12,238 nucleotides of DNA from Rubrobacter sp. (GTDB lineage: Bacteria; Actinomycetota; Rubrobacteria; Rubrobacterales; Rubrobacteraceae), in NCBI GenBank assembly GCA_016781885.1, contig JADDPM010000062.1, forward strand, positions 1 to 12,238. Direction: 5' to 3'. A program made the translations under genes and the position numbers. The notes under the pieces are model-generated. The model did not search any database. It had not been told where the DNA came from and was given only the letters and a program-made list of their open reading frames with translations. The stretch's first letter is position 1, and the number at the start of each line of letters is the position of its first letter. This document shows, one piece after another, positions 6,697 through 12,238 of this stretch.

Positions 6697-9600
6697 TTAC
6701 GCCCTGGCGGCGTAGAGGCCCTGGAGGGAGTTTACCCTCTCGGAGCCGCCGCGTATCCTCGACTCGATGCCCTGGACGGCAGCGGCGGCGGCGGCGAGGG
6801 TGGTGATGCATGGGACGCCGTGCATGAGGGCCTGGCGGCGGATCAGGTAACCGTCCGTCCTCGCCCCCCGCCCCCACGGCGTGTTGACGATCAGATCCAC
6901 CCCGCCGCGCTCGATGAGTCCCAGGACATCCTCTCCGTTCTCTCCTATCTTCGGCACCACAGCCGCCGACAAGCCGTTATTCCTCAAGACCTCCGCCGTC
7001 CCCTCGCTCCCCGCTATCTCGAACCCGAGGTCCGCGACGGCGCGAGCAATGAGGACGACCGCCCGTTTGTCCCGGTTTGCCACCGAGATGTACACCCGGC
7101 CGCTGGTCGGCAGGGCCTGCCCCGCCGCCGTAAGCGCCTTCGCAAACGCGCCGCCGAAGGAGCGGTCTATGCCCATGGCCTCACCTGTCGAGCGCATCTC
7201 CGGGCCGAGCAGGGGGTCCACGTCCGCGAAGCGGTCGAACGGGAAGACCGGCGCCTTGACGCTGAAGTGGTCCGTCATCCCCGGACCAGCACCGAGCCCC
7301 ATCTCTGCCAGCTTTTCCCCGAGCAGGACGCGCGTCGCTACCTTCGCCAGCGGTACCCCGGTCGCCTTCGAGACGAACGGCACTGTGCGCGAGGACCGAG
7401 GGTTGCACTCGATCACCATCACGTCCTCACCGCGCACCACGAACTGTATGTTCATCAGTCCCACCACGCCCACCGCCAGCGCAAGGCGCCTCGTATAGTC
7501 CTCAATCCGCTCGACGAGCGCCCTGTGTATCGTGATCGGAGGCACCACACACGAGGAGTCTCCGGAGTGAACCCCCGCCTCTTCGACGTGCTCCATGATC
7601 CCCCCGACGTACACCTCTTCACCGTCGGAGACCGCATCTACGTCAACCTCGATGTGATCTTCCATAAACTTGTCGATGAGGATCGGGTGCTCCGGGTCGG
7701 CGCTAACACTCGATGTCAGGTAGAGATCCAGATCCGCACTGTTGTAGACGATCTCCATGCGCCGCCCCCCGAGCACGTAAGAGGGCCGCACCACGACCGG
7801 GTAGCCGAGCTCCCGCGCGATCTCTCTCGCCTCGTCGGCGCTCCTGGCGGCCCCGAACCTGGGATGCGGAATGCCGAGCTCCGTAAGCAGGTGCCCGAAC
7901 CGGGCGCGGTCCTCGGCGAGGTCTATGGCGTCCGGACTGGTGCCGAGGATCTTGACGCCGTTCTTCTCCAGCTCGCGGGCGAGCTTCAAGGGGCTCTGGC
8001 CCCCGAACTGCAAGACGACGCCCTCGGGCCTCTCGCGCCGCACGATCTCCAGGACGTGCTCGGCGGTGAGCGGCTCGAAGTAGAGGCGGGTGGAGGCGTC
8101 GTAGTCGGTAGAGACGGTCTCAGGGTTGGAGTTGACCATCACCGAGTCGTATCCGGCCTCTTTTATAGCGTAGCTCGCGTGAACGCAGGCGTAGTCGAAC
8201 TCGATACCCTGACCGATGCGATTCGGCCCGCTCCCGAGCACGACGACGGAGGGATTCTCCCCGCGCTCTACCTCGTCCTCGGTCTCGTAGGTCGAGTAGT
8301 AGTAAGGCGTCTGGGCGGGGAACTCCCCGGCACACGTGTCCACGGACTTGTACGTCGGGTGAACTCCGAGAGCTCCACGCACGCCCCGCACCACCTCGGT
8401 CGAGCCGCCGGCGGCAACGGCGAGGGCCTCGTCGGAGAGCCCGATCCTCTTGAACTCCTGTAGCTCCTCGGTGCTCAAGGTCTCCGAGACCGCGCTCTCG
8501 GCGGCTACGATCCTGGCGATAGAGGCGACGAAGAACGGGTCGATCCTGGTCCTCCGCACTATCTCCGGTATGTCCATCCCGGCCCTCAACGCGTCGAAGA
8601 TGGCGAAGATACGGTACGGGTTCGGCTCTTCGAGATGCGCGACTATATCCTGCGGCTCTACCTCCAGCGAAGCCATAGCCTTGAGGAGGCTCTCCGTAAA
8701 CGTGCGGCCTATAGCCATGACCTCGCCGACGGAGTGCATCTTCGTGTTGAGCTTCGGCGTCGCGCCCGGGAACTTCTCGAAGGCGAAGCGCGGAATTTTC
8801 GTTACCACGTAGTCGAGGGCGGGCTCGAAGGAGGCCGGGGTGGCACGAGTGATGTCGTTGGGGATCTCGTCGAGGAAGTAGCCAACCGCGAGCTTCGCGG
8901 CGATCTTGGCGATCGGGAACCCCGTTGCCTTGCTCGCCAGCGCGCTAGATCGACTCACCCGCGGGTTCATCTCGATCACGTAATAATCATCGCCCTCAGG
9001 ATCCACCGCGAATTGTATGTTCGAGCCCCCCGTCGATACCCCAATCTCTCGTATTATGCGTAAAGAAGCGTCGCGGAGGGTCTGGTATTGCCTATCGGAG
9101 AGGGTCTGGGCGGGGGCGACGGTTATTGAGTCGCCGGTGTGGACGCCCATGGGGTCGAGGTTCTCGATGGAGCAGATTACGACGACGTTGTCGGCGAGGT
9201 CGCGCATGACCTCCAACTCGAACTCCTTCCATCCTGCGACGCTCCGCTCGACGAGGACGCTGCGGACCGGGCTCGCATCGAGGCCGTCGACCACGGCGCG
9301 GCGTAGATCCTGCTCGTCGGATACCGTCGCGCCGCCCTTGCCTCCCAGGGTGAAGCTGGGGCGTATTATCAAGGGGAAGCCTATCTTGCGGGCGAGCTCT
9401 AGCGCATCTTCGACGCGGTGTACGACCCGGCTCTCGGGGACCCTGAGGCCGAGGCGCTCCATCGCCTCACGGAAGAGGTGCCGGTCTTCGGCCTTGCGGA
9501 TCGAGGAGACCGACGCGCCCAGAAGCTCGACGCCATACTCCTCTAAGGTTCCTCTCTCGTGCAGCTCTATGGCTAGGTTGAGGGCGGTCTGTCCTCCGAG

Positions 9601-9867
9601 AGTCGGGAGCAGGGCGTCGGGGCGTTCGTGGCGGATAATCTCCGCGACCGTTTCGGCGGTCAGAGGCTCGACGTAGGTTGCGTCGGCGATCTCGGGGTCG
9701 GTCATTATGGTAGCCGGGTTGGAGTTGACGAGGATTACGCGGTAACCCTCATCGCGCAGTGCCCGGCACGCCTGCGTCCCAGAGTAGTCGAACTCGGCGG
9801 CCTGCCCGATAACTATGGGGCCGGAGCCTATCAGGAGGATGCTCTCTATGTCGTTGCGGCGCGGCAC
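6697..9867 (-). CDS. carB: Carbamoyl-phosphate synthase large subunit
   Basis: CarB uses ammonia delivered by CarA, bicarbonate and two ATP to make carbamoyl phosphate for pyrimidines and arginine. The 1056-residue product has the usual internal duplication: the first half opens with SILLIGSGPIVIGQAAEFDY and the second, near residue 541, with VVVLGSGPNRIGQGIEFDY. Each half carries an ATP-grasp domain; PRVSRSSALASKATG and PRSSRTVPFVSKATG are the matching metal and nucleotide-binding segments. From about residue 920 a methylglyoxal-synthase-like allosteric domain follows (VYISVANRDK to NTPWGRGARTDGYLIRR), where UMP or ornithine bind in known enzymes. The start is GTG at 9867, only three bases after the carA stop; the first residues MPRRNDIESILLIG are typical. 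Large open frames on the opposite strand here are shadows. Confidence 0.98.
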   Translation of the reverse strand: MPRRNDIESILLIGSGPIVIGQAAEFDYSGTQACRALRDEGYRVILVNSNPATIMTDPEIADATYVEPLTAETVAEIIRHERPDALLPTLGGQTALNLAIELHERGTLEEYGVELLGASVSSIRKAEDRHLFREAMERLGLRVPESRVVHRVEDALELARKIGFPLIIRPSFTLGGKGGATVSDEQDLRRAVVDGLDASPVRSVLVERSVAGWKEFELEVMRDLADNVVVICSIENLDPMGVHTGDSITVAPAQTLSDRQYQTLRDASLRIIREIGVSTGGSNIQFAVDPEGDDYYVIEMNPRVSRSSALASKATGFPIAKIAAKLAVGYFLDEIPNDITRATPASFEPALDYVVTKIPRFAFEKFPGATPKLNTKMHSVGEVMAIGRTFTESLLKAMASLEVEPQDIVAHLEEPNPYRIFAIFDALRAGMDIPEIVRRTRIDPFFVASIARIVAAESAVSETLSTEELQEFKRIGLSDEALAVAAGGSTEVVRGVRGALGVHPTYKSVDTCAGEFPAQTPYYYSTYETEDEVERGENPSVVVLGSGPNRIGQGIEFDYACVHASYAIKEAGYDSVMVNSNPETVSTDYDASTRLYFEPLTAEHVLEIVRRERPEGVVLQFGGQSPLKLARELEKNGVKILGTSPDAIDLAEDRARFGHLLTELGIPHPRFGAARSADEAREIARELGYPVVVRPSYVLGGRRMEIVYNSADLDLYLTSSVSADPEHPILIDKFMEDHIEVDVDAVSDGEEVYVGGIMEHVEEAGVHSGDSSCVVPPITIHRALVERIEDYTRRLALAVGVVGLMNIQFVVRGEDVMVIECNPRSSRTVPFVSKATGVPLAKVATRVLLGEKLAEMGLGAGPGMTDHFSVKAPVFPFDRFADVDPLLGPEMRSTGEAMGIDRSFGGAFAKALTAAGQALPTSGRVYISVANRDKRAVVLIARAVADLGFEIAGSEGTAEVLRNNGLSAAVVPKIGENGEDVLGLIERGGVDLIVNTPWGRGARTDGYLIRRQALMHGVPCITTLAAAAAAVQGIESRIRGGSERVNSLQGLYAARA

Positions 9868-9870
9868 GGG

Positions 9871-10986
9871 TTAGGCCCTCGCCTTCTTCTCGGAGATCTC
9901 TTCGACAAACTCATCGAAGAGGTAGCCGGAGTCTCGCGGTCCCGGGCTCGACTCGGGGTGGTACTGAACGCTCCAGGCCCTGAGGTCCCTACTCGCAAGT
10001 CCCTCGACCGTACCGTCGTAGAGGTTGCGGTGAGTCAACTCGACGCCCTCGGGGATCGTCTCCTCTCGGACGGAGAAGCCGTGGTTCTGGCTGGTGATCT
10101 CGATCCGCCCGGTCCTCAAGTTCCGCACCGGATGGTTCGCGCCGTGGTGCCCGAACGGCATCTTGTACGTCTCGCAACCCAAAGCTAGCCCGAGCAGCTG
10201 ATGCCCGAGGCAGATCCCGAAGGTCGGCGTCTCCCCGAGTACGCTGCCCAGGTTTTCGACCGCCTTCTCCAGAGCGGCCGGGTCTCCGGGGCCGTTCGAG
10301 AGGAAAATACCATCGGGGTTCTGGGCGAGCATCTCATCGGCGGGGGTAGAGCCGGGCATCGCGAGCACGGACGCGCCGCGGCTGCGTAGCTCCTCATAGA
10401 TGGAGCCTTTCACGCCATAGTCGAGGGCGACGACGCGGCAGCGCTCCTCGCCGAGAGCCGGGAGCAGGACGGGCTCGGTGAGCTCGGTGATGGAGGAGGC
10501 CAGATCGAGGCCGAGCATCGACGGATGGGCGTTGGCCTTCTCACGCAAAACTTTCAAGTCTCGCTCTGAGGTAGAGATGATGCCGCGCATAGCGCCCTTA
10601 TCCCTGAGGTGCCGCGTGAGGGCACGGGTGTCTATGCCCTCGACGCCCAGGGTACCACTCTCTTCGAGCAGGGAGGAGAGGGATCGCTCGCTCGCCCAGT
10701 TGCTGTGGTACGGGGTGTACTCGCGCACGAGGACGGCGGCGGCCTGTATCTTCGGGGACTCTTCGTCGCCGGGGATCACACCATAGTTCCCGATGAGTGG
10801 GTAGGTGAAGAGCACGATCTGGCCGCGATACGACGGGTCGGTCAACGTCTCCTGGTAGCCGACCATGCTCGTCGTAAAGACGACCTCCCCGGAGACCTCG
10901 CCCTCGCCGGCAAAGGTCCAGCCCGAGAAGGACGCGCCGTCCTCCAACACCACCAACGCCCGGCTTCGCCCCGCTAGCGGTCCCAC
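9871..10986 (-). CDS. carA: Carbamoyl-phosphate synthase small (glutaminase) subunit
   Basis: CarA hydrolyses glutamine and channels the ammonia to CarB. With GTG at 10986 the product is 371 residues. The N-terminal domain has LEDGASFSGWTF and VVFTTSMVGYQETLTDPSY. The class I glutamine amidotransferase domain has SNGPGDP, FGICLGHQLLG with nucleophile Cys259, the QNHGFSV block, and YHPESSPGP with His343 and Glu345 completing the triad. The frame is open up to 11043, but the longer start would put 19 unconserved residues inside pyrC. The GTG at 10986 has AAGGGGG four bases upstream and lies one base after the pyrC stop codon. carB begins three bases downstream, which suits equal production of the two subunits. 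Confidence 0.97.
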   Translation of the reverse strand: MGPLAGRSRALVVLEDGASFSGWTFAGEGEVSGEVVFTTSMVGYQETLTDPSYRGQIVLFTYPLIGNYGVIPGDEESPKIQAAAVLVREYTPYHSNWASERSLSSLLEESGTLGVEGIDTRALTRHLRDKGAMRGIISTSERDLKVLREKANAHPSMLGLDLASSITELTEPVLLPALGEERCRVVALDYGVKGSIYEELRSRGASVLAMPGSTPADEMLAQNPDGIFLSNGPGDPAALEKAVENLGSVLGETPTFGICLGHQLLGLALGCETYKMPFGHHGANHPVRNLRTGRIEITSQNHGFSVREETIPEGVELTHRNLYDGTVEGLASRDLRAWSVQYHPESSPGPRDSGYLFDEFVEEISEKKARA

Positions 10987-10987
10987 C

Positions 10988-12238
10988 TTACCCCCTTGCT
11001 CCAAACTTCGCTCCCAACTCGTTATGTACCAACTCGCCACCAACTATCGTGCCCACGATCCGCGCCGCCAACTTCCGTCCGAGATAGGGGCTGTTCGAGG
11101 ACCTGCTCACCAGCGCATCCTCGCGCACCGTCCACTCATCGGAGAGGTCCACTAGAGTGAGATCCGCCGGCGCCCCAGCAGAGACGCCATACGCCCCACC
11201 CCCGATCCATCGCCCGGGCGCAGAGGCCATCGCCTCGACCAACCGCGAGAGCGAGAGCTTCCCGCTCCGCACCAGTTCCGTGTATAGCGCCGGGAAGGCC
11301 GTCTCGTGGCCCAGAAAACCGGGCGCAGCCTCCTCCAGCGGGAGGTCCTTTTCAGATGCGGCGTGCGGCGCGTGGTCCGTCGCCACGAAGTCCAGGATAC
11401 CACTCTTTAAGGCATCTCCAACGCCTACCCTGTCCTCATCCGGCCTCAAGGGCGGGTTGACCCGGTAGAGACCCTCCAGAGTGCTGACCAGCTCATCGGT
11501 AAGAGTCAGATGATGCGGCGTCGTGTCTGTCGTGATGTCTGCCCGCCCCTTGAAGAAACCAACGAGCGCCGCCGAGAGGGCGGTCGAGACGTGAGTGATG
11601 TGGACCTTCGCACCCGTCTCCGTGGCCAGGACGAGCGCCGTCGCCGTCGCCACGTCCTCCGCGCTACCCGGAGATCCGGGTAGGCCCGCCAGGGCCGCCG
11701 CGATCCCGTCGTTGACCACGCCGGTAGCTAGCGTGTGATCCTCACAATGCAGTATTATGGGTAAACCTGCAGACTTCGCGTAGAGCATGGCATTTCTCAA
11801 GACCCCGGCTTTTTGTGTACCGAGGCCGTCGTCGGAGACACAGAAGGCCCCGGCATCTTTGAGGAGGCGCATCTCCGTGAGCCGCTCGCCCTTGAGTCCC
11901 TCGTGCAGCGCCGCCGAGACGTAGGCCCGGACCCTCGATTCCTTCTCGACTCGCCGGACGAGGCCGGAGACGATCACGGGTTTGTCCACTACGGGGTCGG
12001 TGTTCGGCATCATCACTACGCTCGTGAAGCCTCCGGCGGCGGCGGCGGCGGAACCCGTCTCTATCGTCTCCTCGTCTTCCCGGCCCGGCGTGCGCCAGTG
12101 AGCGTGTACGTCCACGAAACCGGGGAAGAGGTGCAGGCCATCGGCGTCCAGGTAGCGCGTGCCCTGTAGGTTCTTGCCGACCTCGGTTACGCGGCCGGCC
12201 GAGAGGCGCACGTCCGAGACATCGTCCAGGTTAGAGGA
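10988..12238 (-). CDS. pyrC: Dihydroorotase, class I (5' end outside window)
   Basis: Dihydroorotase closes carbamoyl aspartate to dihydroorotate, the third step of UMP synthesis. The last 416 codons are present. The frame is open to the window edge, and the first codons read LDDVSDVRLSAGRVTEVG, which is the normal amidohydrolase N-terminal strand; a GTG at 12211 is therefore probably an internal valine, and roughly 10-15 residues are missing. Numbering from the first codon in the window: the metal-binding HAH (45-47) followed by WRTPG, MPNTDP, SDDG, LHCED (His164), HITHVS (His216) and ATDHAPH (Asp288). These are class I signatures with all metal ligands in place. The stop codon lies one base before the carA start. 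pyrB and pyrR would be expected just upstream, outside this window. Confidence 0.96.
   Translation of the reverse strand, partial: SSNLDDVSDVRLSAGRVTEVGKNLQGTRYLDADGLHLFPGFVDVHAHWRTPGREDEETIETGSAAAAAGGFTSVVMMPNTDPVVDKPVIVSGLVRRVEKESRVRAYVSAALHEGLKGERLTEMRLLKDAGAFCVSDDGLGTQKAGVLRNAMLYAKSAGLPIILHCEDHTLATGVVNDGIAAALAGLPGSPGSAEDVATATALVLATETGAKVHITHVSTALSAALVGFFKGRADITTDTTPHHLTLTDELVSTLEGLYRVNPPLRPDEDRVGVGDALKSGILDFVATDHAPHAASEKDLPLEEAAPGFLGHETAFPALYTELVRSGKLSLSRLVEAMASAPGRWIGGGAYGVSAGAPADLTLVDLSDEWTVREDALVSRSSNSPYLGRKLAARIVGTIVGGELVHNELGAKFGARG
10991..10997 (-). promoter_or_regulatory. Shine-Dalgarno sequence of carA
   Basis: AAGGGGG lies four bases before the GTG at 10986, inside the last codons of pyrC. 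It decides the carA start against the longer open frame reaching 11043. Confidence 0.65.

Noticed and set aside
6820..8463. 547-codon open frame on the plus strand opposite carB
   Set aside because: Its sequence is low in structure and rich in Arg, His, Val and Asp, and it lies wholly inside an intact carB. The length reflects the scarcity of stop codons in this composition.
10987..11043. 19-residue N-terminal extension of CarA
   Set aside because: It overlaps the end of pyrC, is not conserved in CarA, and the GTG at 10986 has a good Shine-Dalgarno sequence.
12209..12211. GTG as the true start of pyrC
   Set aside because: The frame stays open to the window edge, and the codons before it continue the usual dihydroorotase N-terminal strand, so the gene is better called partial.

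Overview
The window holds one uninterrupted run of eleven protein-coding genes, all on the minus strand. In transcription order (right to left) they are pyrC (5' end outside the window), carA, carB, pyrK, pyrD, mihF, gmk, rpoZ, coaBC, metK and priA (3' end outside the window). Genes overlap or lie at most 39 bases apart, except for 78 bases between metK and priA. There is no gene-free stretch over 300 bases, and I saw no tRNA, rRNA, CRISPR array, insertion sequence, prophage or attachment site.

The DNA is GC-rich. The order mihF-gmk-rpoZ-coaBC-metK-priA behind a pyrimidine cluster is an actinobacterial hallmark, and the mIHF-type host factor is essentially confined to Actinobacteria. Unlike mycobacteria or streptomycetes, this organism has a class IB dihydroorotate dehydrogenase (PyrD with the iron-sulfur subunit PyrK), as in Bacillus. 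This suggests a deep-branching actinobacterium; Rubrobacter or a relative is my best guess, from memory of gene content rather than a search.

Region by region: 12238-5041 is the de novo UMP pathway, with dihydroorotase, both carbamoyl-phosphate synthase subunits and the two dihydroorotate dehydrogenase subunits. The junction at 5002-5040 has a candidate extended -10 promoter placed so that mihF mRNA would be leaderless or nearly so. Region 5001-1374 encodes nucleoid protein mIHF, guanylate kinase, RNA polymerase omega, the CoA biosynthesis protein CoaBC and S-adenosylmethionine synthetase. Region 1295-1 encodes the N-terminal 431 residues of PriA, preceded by a strong GC hairpin.

Most of this is conserved housekeeping DNA, and I found no undescribed multi-gene system. 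The points worth a second look are: a CoaBC whose decarboxylase half has lost its signature residues; a PriA with its helicase ATPase motifs eroded; a PyrK with an altered NAD-binding half; the leaderless promoter candidate; pyrK-pyrD sitting where pyrF is found in related actinobacterial clusters; and coaBC starting in frame just past the rpoZ stop.
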